Assembly (NCBI GenBank): GCA_014381305.1 | Contig: JACNLW010000033.1 | Coordinates: 1-32,377, forward strand | DNA from: Planctomycetota bacterium | Lineage (GTDB): Bacteria; Planctomycetota; Phycisphaerae; Phycisphaerales; SM1A02 | Direction: 5' to 3' | Length of the DNA stretch: 32,377 nt | Part shown: positions 15,415-22,849 of the stretch, piece by piece | Layout: each line of letters begins with the position of its first letter | Numbering within the stretch: position 1 is the stretch's first letter | Made by a program: the position numbers and the translations under genes | The notes under the pieces: model-generated | What the model was told of the DNA's origin: nothing | Databases searched by the model: none | Seen by the model: the letters and a program-made list of their open reading frames with translations, nothing else

Positions 15415-16358
15415 CGAACAACCTCATGATCTCGCGACCAAATGACAACTTCATTTTGTAAATGCACTTGTGTTTTGTCTTCAACCCGTTCACGAACAGT
15501 TTGCATCAAATCAATCACATTCCGTGCAGTTGCATTTGCACTTGTAATGATAAAATTTGCATGTTGGTTGCTGATGGAAGCACCGCCAACGCTAAAACCT
15601 TTGAGACCTGCGTTGTCAATGAGTTTTCCTGCAGACATACGCGTGCCGTCTGGAAGCAATGGATTTTTAAATGCACAACCTGCAGATGAATCGGAGAGTG
15701 GTTGGCATGATTTTTTCCAAGAAAATATTTCTTTTACTTTATTTCTAATCGCGATAGGGTCACACTCTTTGAGTGCAAAAGTAGAAGATAGAATGATTGG
15801 TTCAGCAATTCGGCTCTCGCGATAATTAAACCGAATACTATTTTTTTCGTGTGTGATTAACTCACCAGTGGAAGATAGGCATGTGACTGTTTCAAGAGAA
15901 TCACTAATGCACCCAAACTTGCCGCCAGCATTCATGCGAATTGCACCACCGAATGATGCTGGAATACCAGCCATTGCTGTGAGACCTTCAAGACCGTGCC
16001 GAACAGTTTCCATGAGTGTTGTTGCCATGTCCGCGCCGGCCATGGCGTGGAGGGCATCACCGCGGTCTGTTTTGTGATATCGAGTTTGTTTAAAACACTC
16101 GTGGTCAAGTTTGATAACGATGCCATCCACTCCAATGTCATCAACGAGTAAGTTCGCTCCATTGCCGAGCACCCTACATGGAACTTTTGAATCATGGCAT
16201 CGCCGAAGTAATATCGAAAGTGCATCTGCTGAGCGTGGTCGGACAAGCGCGTCTGCCTGCCCGCCAACGACAAAATGTGTCATTGTGCCAATTGCGGCAT
16301 CAAATGTTACGTCAACGTCAAGGTCGCCAAAAAATGTAGATCTGAATCTTGCAGGCAT
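15411..16358 (-). CDS. murB: UDP-N-acetylenolpyruvoylglucosamine reductase
   Basis: This 315-residue FAD enzyme reduces UDP-GlcNAc-enolpyruvate to UDP-MurNAc. Visible elements are the FAD-binding VLGNGANLLVDD, GLEGLTAMAGIPASFGGAIRMNAG, NYRESRI, the catalytic-region SAGCAFKNP and KLIDNAGLKGFSVGGASIS, plus a C-terminal NEVVIW. The ATG at 16358 starts 7 nt after the murC stop and is preferred over an upstream in-frame TTG (16391), which would lie within murC. The 3' end overlaps ddl by 4 bp. Confidence 0.95.
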   Translation of the reverse strand: MPARFRSTFFGDLDVDVTFDAAIGTMTHFVVGGQADALVRPRSADALSILLRRCHDSKVPCRVLGNGANLLVDDIGVDGIVIKLDHECFKQTRYHKTDRGDALHAMAGADMATTLMETVRHGLEGLTAMAGIPASFGGAIRMNAGGKFGCISDSLETVTCLSSTGELITHEKNSIRFNYRESRIAEPIILSSTFALKECDPIAIRNKVKEIFSWKKSCQPLSDSSAGCAFKNPLLPDGTRMSAGKLIDNAGLKGFSVGGASISNQHANFIITSANATARNVIDLMQTVRERVEDKTQVHLQNEVVIWSRDHEVVR

Positions 16359-16365
16359 GCTCGGC

Positions 16366-17829
16366 TTAGCGTACTCGCAATGGGGATTCAACGAGTTTAT
16401 GACCGATGGTTGTCACCGGACCAGCACCCATAATGACGATTAAATCACCGTCTCGTGCGATTTTGAGCAAGTGATCTACGATTTCATCGAAGTTATTGAT
16501 ATGTTTTGCAGATGCGCCCTGAGCGGTTAACCTGTCAACGAGATCTTGGGCAGAAACACGTTGTTGCTCGGCGATTGAATCGCGAACAAAATAAATGTGT
16601 GGCACGATGATGACATCTGCGCTTGAAAAACTTTGCGCAAAGGCATCGAGCAAAAATCGTGTGCGACTGTGCTGATGTGGTTGAAAAACACAGATGAGTC
16701 GTTTTGGAAGTTCCGCTGCGCGAAGTGCGTTGAGCGTGAGTTCAATTTCAGTTGGGTGGTGGCCGTAATCGTCATACACGATCGCACTGCCGTCTTTGCA
16801 TGGGAGTTCGCCAAGCCGTTGCAGTCTCCGATCGACTCCGCCGAAATTTTCGAGCGGTGCAATGATGTCGGTCCAGTCAACACCTAGATTTGCAGCATGT
16901 ATTGCTGCAGCTGCAGCGTTTAGTGCATTATGTGATCCGGGCATAGGATTGGTCCACTGAATGGTCCACATCCCATCTCGAAGGATACCAACTCGTCGGA
17001 CTGCTGGATCAAAAATGATTTGATAGTCAGCTTCAGGGTGAAAACCAAAAGTTTCTACCTTGCACGCAAGACTTGGAGTGATGAGTTGTCGATGCGCGTT
17101 GTCATGTCCGATGAGTAAATACCCACCATCATTTTCTGCTGGAATACGCATCGCAAATTGTTTGAATGATTCGATGATTGCATCGAGTGAACCGTATACA
17201 TCAAGATGATCTTCTTCGATGTTATGAATGAGTGCAGTTGTTGGATGGTGATCATGGAACGAACGATTGAATTCACAAGATTCACAAACCAAGATACCCT
17301 GTTCGTTTACTCGCCGACCACTTTCAATTGTTGAAGATCCAACTCGGCTTGATCCGCCAATTTGTTCGCACGTTGCTCCAACGATAAAACTAGGATCCAT
17401 TTCTGCGTGTAGGAGAATTGCACTGAGCATGGAAACGGTCGTTGATTTTCCGTGCGTACCAGCAAAACAGACCGCAGTTCTGCTTTGTTGTACTAGTCCG
17501 AGCATTTTTGCGTATGAAAGAACAGGGATACCAAGTTCTTCAGCAACGAGAATTTCTGGGTGTTCTTCTGCAATAGCAGCTGAAGCAACGACTGCGGACG
17601 TTGTTGGGTCGATGGACTGTCCGTCTTGGTTGTACTCGACATGTATTCCATCGCTCATGAGGCATTCAGTAATTGATGTTTTGGTTGAATCAGTGCCAGA
17701 CACAGAAGCACCAAGTTGACTCAATAGCCTTGCGAGGCCGCTCATGCCACAGCCACCGATTCCTATAAAGTGGAAGGTTTTTCCAGAAAGTTCATCGGCA
17801 TTGAAGGGGAAAGTGGGTGTTGGGCTCAT
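16366..17829 (-). CDS. murC: UDP-N-acetylmuramate--L-alanine ligase
   Basis: This 487-residue Mur ligase adds L-alanine to UDP-MurNAc. It has the N-terminal UDP-binding FIGIGGCGMSGLARLL, the ATP-binding AGTHGKSTTVSML, a central IHNIEEDHLDVY, and the C-terminal YDDYGHHPTEI and FQPHQHSRTRFL. The chosen ATG (17829) gives MSPTPTF; an in-frame TTG at 17853 adds eight residues. It is the first gene of the murC-murB-ddl-ftsQ-like-cls operon. TACAAT on the minus strand (17843-17838) ends 8 nt before the ATG, suggesting a leader of only a few nucleotides. Confidence 0.95.
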   Translation of the reverse strand: MSPTPTFPFNADELSGKTFHFIGIGGCGMSGLARLLSQLGASVSGTDSTKTSITECLMSDGIHVEYNQDGQSIDPTTSAVVASAAIAEEHPEILVAEELGIPVLSYAKMLGLVQQSRTAVCFAGTHGKSTTVSMLSAILLHAEMDPSFIVGATCEQIGGSSRVGSSTIESGRRVNEQGILVCESCEFNRSFHDHHPTTALIHNIEEDHLDVYGSLDAIIESFKQFAMRIPAENDGGYLLIGHDNAHRQLITPSLACKVETFGFHPEADYQIIFDPAVRRVGILRDGMWTIQWTNPMPGSHNALNAAAAAIHAANLGVDWTDIIAPLENFGGVDRRLQRLGELPCKDGSAIVYDDYGHHPTEIELTLNALRAAELPKRLICVFQPHQHSRTRFLLDAFAQSFSSADVIIVPHIYFVRDSIAEQQRVSAQDLVDRLTAQGASAKHINNFDEIVDHLLKIARDGDLIVIMGAGPVTTIGHKLVESPLRVR

Positions 17830-17837
17830 CTCTATAG

Positions 17838-17907
17838 ATTGTATCGCCGCCAATGGTCTTTGTTCTTGAGAATCTGACCGCGGGTTAGATTTCAGATGAG
17901 GTACAAT
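17838..17907. promoter_or_regulatory. Divergent promoter region between murC and the NtrC-type regulator
   Basis: This short gap holds two outward-facing TACAAT boxes: minus strand 17843-17838 for murC (8 nt before its ATG) and plus strand 17902-17907 for the regulator (9 nt before its ATG). Between them lies GACCGCGGGT (17876-17885), a single copy of the REP-like motif, roughly at the -35 distance of the plus-strand promoter. No Shine-Dalgarno is present for either gene. Confidence 0.5.
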
Positions 17908-17916
17908 CCTCGAATC

Positions 17917-19281
17917 ATGTCACAACTCCACGCACAAATCTTAATTGTTGATGATGAACCGGATCACGCGGAAGTCATGGCAGAAGCACTCCGGCGGCTC
18001 GGTCATGTCTGTACGGTAGTTGATGGACTTGAATCAGCGAGATCAGAATTAACGCTTGGTAGTTTTGATCTTGTGATCACGGATATGGTGATGGAGGAGG
18101 AAGATTCGGGTTTGAAAGTTCTCGCCTTGGCAAAGGAACATCAAGACAGCAGTGCGACAATCGTAGTGACAGCCCATGGTGATATTGCAACGGCAAAGGC
18201 ATCTCTTAAGGGCGGTGCATACGATTTTATTGAAAAGCCACTTGATCTTGATGTATTTCGAAATTTATCAACTCGAGCGCTCGAATTTGTCATGCTTCGG
18301 CAACAAAATGAAAGTCTCCGAGGCCAAGTTGATTCTGCCTATGGTTTTGAAGGGATCATTGGTGAGTCAAAGGCAATTACAAAAGTAATTGAACTGATTA
18401 GGCAAGTTGCTCAAAGTAACTTGTCAATTCTGATTACTGGTGAGTCAGGTACAGGGAAGGAACTCGTTGCCAAGGCTGTGCACAATCATTCCAAACGTGC
18501 TTCGAAAAGATACGTGGCGTTTAACTGTGCAGGTCAAAGCGAATCGCTCATTGAAGACCAACTCTTTGGTCACGTCCGAGGCGCGTTTACAGGAGCGGAT
18601 AGAGATCGCGAAGGTATTTTTGAATACGCAAACAATGGCACAATTTTCTTGGATGAAATTGGAGATATGCCACCAACAATGCAAGCCAAATTACTTCGTG
18701 TTTTAGAAACGGGTGATGTTATTCGTCTTGGGCAAAATAATTCACGATCTACCGACGTTCGTTTTGTTTCTGCAACAAATCAGGATTTACCTGAACGATG
18801 CAAAACTGGTGAGTTTAGAGAAGATTTGCTTTTTAGAATTAAGGGAGCTGAGATAAAAATTCCTCCTTTGCGTGATCGTCGTGAAGACATTCCGCTCTTG
18901 GCAAATCACGCGCTTGGAAAATACGCCGCAGACATGGCTATTTCTATTCCGGAAATTTCAGAACCCGCGATGTTACGCTTGGTTGGGTATGATTGGCCCG
19001 GAAATGTACGCGAATTGATGAATGTTGTGCAAAGAATGGCAGTGATGTCGAGCGGGAAAAAAATTGAACTTGCACAAGTTCCAGATGAAGTTAGAAGTAG
19101 TCAATCTGACGATGCACCAGATTTGGGAAGCCTCGCTGGAGTGGGCTTAGATAAACTTGAAAAAGAAGCAATTCGTCAAACACTCGCGATGACAGGTGGG
19201 AATCGCGAACAAACTGCAAATTTGCTTGGGATTGGCGAGCGAACGCTGTATCGTAAACTCAAGGAGTACGGCGTAAAGTAA
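17917..19281 (+). CDS. Sigma-54-dependent response regulator (NtrC family)
   Basis: This 454-residue protein has a receiver domain (acidic VDDE near 11, phospho-acceptor Asp56 in DLVITDMVM, Lys107 in EKPLD), an AAA+ domain with Walker A GESGTGKE (175-182), GAFTGA (222-227, the sigma-54 contact loop) and GTIFLDEIGD (241-250), and a C-terminal Fis-type helix-turn-helix (REQTANLLGIGERTLYRKL). It should activate sigma-54 promoters on phosphorylation. No histidine kinase gene is adjacent, so the partner is elsewhere. ATG 17917 is preferred because the upstream ATG (17896) would place the TACAAT box inside the gene. It converges on the pseudopilin operon with 2 nt between stop codons. Confidence 0.93.
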   Translation: MSQLHAQILIVDDEPDHAEVMAEALRRLGHVCTVVDGLESARSELTLGSFDLVITDMVMEEEDSGLKVLALAKEHQDSSATIVVTAHGDIATAKASLKGGAYDFIEKPLDLDVFRNLSTRALEFVMLRQQNESLRGQVDSAYGFEGIIGESKAITKVIELIRQVAQSNLSILITGESGTGKELVAKAVHNHSKRASKRYVAFNCAGQSESLIEDQLFGHVRGAFTGADRDREGIFEYANNGTIFLDEIGDMPPTMQAKLLRVLETGDVIRLGQNNSRSTDVRFVSATNQDLPERCKTGEFREDLLFRIKGAEIKIPPLRDRREDIPLLANHALGKYAADMAISIPEISEPAMLRLVGYDWPGNVRELMNVVQRMAVMSSGKKIELAQVPDEVRSSQSDDAPDLGSLAGVGLDKLEKEAIRQTLAMTGGNREQTANLLGIGERTLYRKLKEYGVK

Positions 19282-19283
19282 AG

Positions 19284-19769
19284 TTATTCGTAGCTGATCG
19301 TACCAGTGCTCGCTGCAATTAAAAGGGCGCTATCACTTTCACCAATAATGAGTGAGATGGATGTTTCCAGAGTGAAATCAGCAAGGCCACCCGTAGAATC
19401 AAAAGCAATGATGTTGTCCGCTGCGTTCGTGCTCAGAGACACACCCTCTGCAGGTCTGCCTCTGCCTTCTCCAACTGTGAGTGTGAGGGGATCATCAGAA
19501 TTGGTTTCTAAAACGGGTATTTCTGGATCGCTGATCAGCGCAATGTGCCATCCCGTACCATTTTCGTGAATGACAAGACCATACGCATCTTCTGGATGTG
19601 TAATTGCAAGAATTTGTGTGTGCTCCAGATCACTTGTGAGTAACCGCTCCGCTGCATCAAGACGAAGGGCATCAGTATCCCCGATTAGGGGGACTGCAAG
19701 TGCTGCAAGAATTGCGAGAACAGCGAGCGACATCATTAATTCAACAAGCGTAAAACCTGATCGTCTCAT
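19284..19769 (-). CDS. Type II secretion/pilus minor pseudopilin, GspH-like
   Basis: This 161-residue protein starts with a type IV prepilin signal: basic MRRSG, cleavage after Gly, then FTLVELMMSLAVLAILAALAVPL with Glu at +5. The rest is a small globular domain with a C-terminal beta-rich part, as in GspH/FimT minor pseudopilins. It is the last of four overlapping pseudopilin-type genes and overlaps the preceding one by 4 bp (19766-19769). Confidence 0.8.
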   Translation of the reverse strand: MRRSGFTLVELMMSLAVLAILAALAVPLIGDTDALRLDAAERLLTSDLEHTQILAITHPEDAYGLVIHENGTGWHIALISDPEIPVLETNSDDPLTLTVGEGRGRPAEGVSLSTNAADNIIAFDSTGGLADFTLETSISLIIGESDSALLIAASTGTISYE

Positions 19770-21319
19770 TGTTTGATTCCTCCGGCGAGCATTGTTCCAT
19801 GTTCTCTGCGTGCTTGCCTGACAAGTTCTTCCCAGCGATGGGTGTCTGCTGCGAACATCAACATTATAAAGATGACGTCATTTGGCCTTGCTGTTGGTTC
19901 ATCTCGCCAATCTGCCCAGCGGTTCGTTGCAGAAGCGTACTCCTGATCACTTATTGAAGCGATGATTGAGTTGATGAGGTCGGCATTTAATTCAGTCATG
20001 TTTCCAATTTCAGAAAACAATTGACCATCGTCATCGTAAAGAGGGCTGTTGTGGTCTGCGTACCCACCGTGATCTAGGGTCGCGTCATACAACAAGCGAG
20101 ATGCGCCTTCCATCGATACTTCGTCAGCGGCAACTCTGCCGCATAATGTTGAAATTCCTTCAAATGAAACTTCACTCTCGGGTGCATAAATTTCTGCCTT
20201 GATAGTTGTAATGCCATCAATTTCCCAATCATTGTTGCCATGCCCAAAAAGTTGTACTCTTGATGGGTCCATCCAAGATTGGTGCGATTGATTTTCATTT
20301 CCGATGTAGCTTGATGAAATATGTACATCACCGGCAACATGCATAGTAAGTGTAGCATTGTCTGCGAGTATTATTTTTGTGCCGTTGAGTAAAAAATCTT
20401 GTTGCACATTTACTGTCACATCACCTTGAATTTCAATAGTGTTGCCAACATCGAGATGTAATGTTTCCATGTCATAGGTGCCCGATTGAATAACAGTGTT
20501 ATTGTTTGTAGATCTGTTGCTGTGCCGATTTCCAAATGCAAAATTCTGGATCCAACTTGAAAAACCTGAACGATCCGTTGTGTGTTCTGTTTCTGCGCTT
20601 GAAAGGGTGAGGATTGATCCACTTGTTGGTGCAGAAGGTGGGGCAGGCAGGATTGGTTCACCTGTAAAACCATGTCTCTCAACCGAGGCACTCGATAGCA
20701 TTGACGATGCATTGCTCGGTGCATGTAATTCAAGAGGACTGCGTTGTGTTGGTGAATCTATTTCAACGGAAAGGGGTCCTGTCGCGAGCGTGCCAATGCG
20801 AAGTGGATTTGCTTGCAACGAAAGGGGAGACGCTTGCCAAAGTTGAACCGATGCAACGTCGTCGATTTCGATTGATGATGTTGCGAAGATAGCGTATTCA
20901 CTGAAATCAAAATCATACTCTTCTTCATTTGGAATTATTGTCGCGTACGCTTGTGTTGTTTGCGTAACTTGGTTGACTGTAGAGGTGATCGTTATTTCTA
21001 CTTCGCTTGTTTCTTCATTAGGTGGCAACGATGTGTTCGCGTCTACTACGGAAATTGAAACAATACCATCGTCAATGTGGAATTCAGAAAGAAGAACACC
21101 GTCGATGTGTTCAGTTTGCCATTCTGTATCAGTTTCAAGAATTGCTATCGCAACTTCGAGCCCAGATTCAGCGACTGCACGCGCACGTGCCGCCGATTCA
21201 ATGTTAGTTCCAATTGCAATTGAGTTGTCTGTACTTCCGAAATATGCAACAGCCATCGTGCCAGTGACAAGAATGGCAACCATAACAAGCATCAGTGCGA
21301 TTCCTCGTCGTTCATGCAT
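19766..21319 (-). CDS. PilX/GspK-like pilus-assembly protein with a beta-helical domain
   Basis: This 517-residue protein begins with a prepilin-like signal (HERRG, then IALMLVMVAILVTGTMAVAYFG) lacking the usual Glu at +5, as in GspK/PilX proteins that sit at the fibre tip. The early part (ESAARARAVAESGLEVAIAILE) is typical of PilX/GspK. A large middle section (about 250-430) has repeated short strands (IEIQGDVTVNVQQDFLLNG, then AEIYAPESEVSFEG and GRVAADEVSMEG) suggesting a beta-solenoid like the domain often fused to PilX N-termini or related to bactofilins. The ATG overlaps the upstream stop by one base (TAATG at 21321-21317). Confidence 0.7.
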   Translation of the reverse strand: MHERRGIALMLVMVAILVTGTMAVAYFGSTDNSIAIGTNIESAARARAVAESGLEVAIAILETDTEWQTEHIDGVLLSEFHIDDGIVSISVVDANTSLPPNEETSEVEITITSTVNQVTQTTQAYATIIPNEEEYDFDFSEYAIFATSSIEIDDVASVQLWQASPLSLQANPLRIGTLATGPLSVEIDSPTQRSPLELHAPSNASSMLSSASVERHGFTGEPILPAPPSAPTSGSILTLSSAETEHTTDRSGFSSWIQNFAFGNRHSNRSTNNNTVIQSGTYDMETLHLDVGNTIEIQGDVTVNVQQDFLLNGTKIILADNATLTMHVAGDVHISSSYIGNENQSHQSWMDPSRVQLFGHGNNDWEIDGITTIKAEIYAPESEVSFEGISTLCGRVAADEVSMEGASRLLYDATLDHGGYADHNSPLYDDDGQLFSEIGNMTELNADLINSIIASISDQEYASATNRWADWRDEPTARPNDVIFIMLMFAADTHRWEELVRQARREHGTMLAGGIKQ

Positions 21320-21936
21320 TACTGTTGCTCCTGTGGTGGAAGATGTTGACGGATTGATTCGTCGACAAGGGCTTCACTTGATGGTCCAAAATTTGTGCTG
21401 AGTGAAAATCGTACGCAGATTCTGGTTGCAGAGATCGGATCTATCTCATTTATCCAAATTGAGCATGTTTCCATTGCATCTACAAGCGCGAATTCACTGA
21501 CTAAGTCAGATGATTCGAAGGTTGTGAGCATCTCGTTGTAATTTGTCGACTCGTCACACTCAGTATCCGCAGCATCAATCATGGATTGTGACCAGTTGTC
21601 AGGGAAATCAATAAATTTTACGATGAAGGCCTTGTTGGGCGCATCAAAAGTAAGCCAGCGAATTTCAGAAGCGTGAACAGTGCCACTTTCGCGAGCATCA
21701 TCAAGCCAGATGGTTAGTGTGGTGTCACCTTTATCCAAAAGGCAGCGGGCTGGCGCGATGTATGCAGAAAGTCGAACTTGCGTTGTTGCGAGTTGTACTG
21801 CTGTGCGACGACCATCATCTCTTGAAGTAAGACCATTTGAAACTGCCGCCATCATGGATGCGATAGCAGCGCCGATGATCGCGGTGATTCCGATCGCTAA
21901 TATCATTTCCAATAATGTAAGACCGCGTCGGTTCAT
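21319..21936 (-). CDS. Pseudopilin, GspJ/PilW-like
   Basis: This 205-residue protein has a prepilin signal (MNRRG, then LTLLEMILAIGITAIIGAAIASMM with Glu at +5) and a globular part of about 170 residues with several cysteines (for example APARCLL, TECDES, METCSI, TRICVRF), consistent with a GspJ/PilW-type minor pseudopilin. It lies between GspI-like and PilX-like genes, in the usual I-J-K/X order. Overlaps: ATGA with the upstream gene and TAATG with the downstream gene. Confidence 0.75.
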   Translation of the reverse strand: MNRRGLTLLEMILAIGITAIIGAAIASMMAAVSNGLTSRDDGRRTAVQLATTQVRLSAYIAPARCLLDKGDTTLTIWLDDARESGTVHASEIRWLTFDAPNKAFIVKFIDFPDNWSQSMIDAADTECDESTNYNEMLTTFESSDLVSEFALVDAMETCSIWINEIDPISATRICVRFSLSTNFGPSSEALVDESIRQHLPPQEQQ

Positions 21937-22376
21937 GAACTTGGCTCCGCAATAAATCTTTCAAGGTTTGCTAACTCTCGGTCGTTTTTTGTAAATGCAA
22001 TGACGTTGATCGTTTTACCAGTGATGTAAATTTGTAATGCATCGACGAAAATTTCTGTTGGTCTGATTGTCACTTTTCTTCCAACTTGTTTCCAATCGCC
22101 TTCGAGGGCAAGCCCCGTTGGATCAGTGAGCGAACCGACCTCTTCTTCAAAACCATGCCACGTATCTAGAATCTCCCAATCGGATTCACCAATTTGTGAG
22201 AGGAGAGATTCCGCAGCGATGCTCGCAACGATTCGTTCGCGAACTTCAAGATTTTGTTGTTGGGCAGCAACAATTGCTTGGGTGATCGAACTCACAGCAA
22301 GCGTGAGTAAGCCAACAGCAATCATGACTTCTAGGAGGGCGATGCCTTTTCTAGAACGATGGTGACGAGAATACAT
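21933..22376 (-). CDS. Pseudopilin, GspI/PilV-like
   Basis: This 147-residue protein has a basic leader (MYSRHHRSRKG) and prepilin helix IALLEVMIAVGLLTLAVSSITQAIVAA with Glu at +5, followed by a short globular domain (TWHGFEEEVGSL, then GRKVTIRPTEIF). Size and order match GspI/PilV. It is the first gene of the pseudopilin operon; the promoter must lie in the 22377-22849 gap, but I could not identify a convincing one. Confidence 0.75.
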   Translation of the reverse strand: MYSRHHRSRKGIALLEVMIAVGLLTLAVSSITQAIVAAQQQNLEVRERIVASIAAESLLSQIGESDWEILDTWHGFEEEVGSLTDPTGLALEGDWKQVGRKVTIRPTEIFVDALQIYITGKTINVIAFTKNDRELANLERFIAEPSS

Positions 22377-22530
22377 ACGCTATTCATCGAAACCATCGAG
22401 GAGACGCATCGGCGTGAGTTTCCTTGATTGTCACAATTTTGAACCTTCAATCGATGCGAGTGGCATTGATTGCCTACATTGCCATCTTTATAGTCCTATA
22501 ACTCATCATGTCCGGGGTAAGTTTCGAGCG

Positions 22531-22722
22531 AATAAACTCACCGGGGGTGAGTTTATTTCCGGGGGTGAGTTAATTCCAAAGAACTGACCCCGGGTGAAAT
22601 AATCGCAAACAGTGCTCCGAGAAAAATAACGCAAATAATGCGATTAATTCACCCGCGGTCTAATAAACTCACCGGGGGTGAATTAATTCCGGGGGTGAAT
22701 TTATTCCGGGGGTGAGTTTATT
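22531..22722. repeat. Intergenic palindromic repeat cluster 3 with 17-bp tandem units
   Basis: It begins with a perfect palindrome AAACTCACC-GGG-GGTGAGTTT (22534-22554) and a second half-unit (CGGGGGTGAGTTAATTC from 22560). The REPIN-like element at 22586-22660 follows, then ATAAACTCACCGGGGGTG (22663-22680) and two 17-bp tandem units (22681-22697, 22698-22714) ending in AGTTTATT. The tandem units are the reverse complement of those at 4587-4637. Confidence 0.85.
22586..22660 (+). repeat. REPIN-like element, copy 2
   Basis: This 75-bp element has inverted ends (GACCCCGGGTGAAATAAT with CGC; the other end is the inverse of GACCGCGGGTGAATTAAT with CGC) and a variable centre. It is the inverted homologue of 9967-10043 and is flanked on both sides by AAACTCACC-type palindromes, as is copy 1. 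Confidence 0.75.
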
Positions 22723-22812
22723 GCTCTGGCGTCAAATGCTCGGTTTTTGATTTATAAAAGCGTTCTGGAGCATTGGCAGCTTGAAGGAATAGATTGTTTG
22801 TTTACTAGCGGG

Positions 22813-22840
22813 TTGCGATCGGTGGGGCACACGTCATAAT
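22813..22840 (+). promoter_or_regulatory. Putative sigma-70 promoter of lptF-lptG
   Basis: TTGCGA (22813-22818), a 16-bp spacer and CATAAT (22835-22840) lie 9 nt before the ATG at 22850. The transcript would have a leader of only about 3 nt. Confidence 0.5.
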
Positions 22841-22849
22841 GCGCACACT

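Larger units (their letters stand above)
22377..22849. other. Divergent intergenic region of 473 bp carrying repeat cluster 3
   Basis: No gene is seen. The left part (22377-22520) should hold the promoter of the pseudopilin operon; it includes a small inverted repeat TATAG-TC-CTATA (22489-22500). The middle (22531-22722) is the palindromic repeat cluster. The right part (22723-22849) holds the lptF promoter. I found no GG-N10-GC sigma-54 site in the pseudopilin upstream sequence that I scanned (to about 22500). Confidence 0.7.

Noticed and set aside
22377-22500. Sigma-54 promoter for the pseudopilin operon, suggested by the nearby NtrC-type gene
   Set aside because: The closest match has GG and GC separated by 8 nt, not 10.
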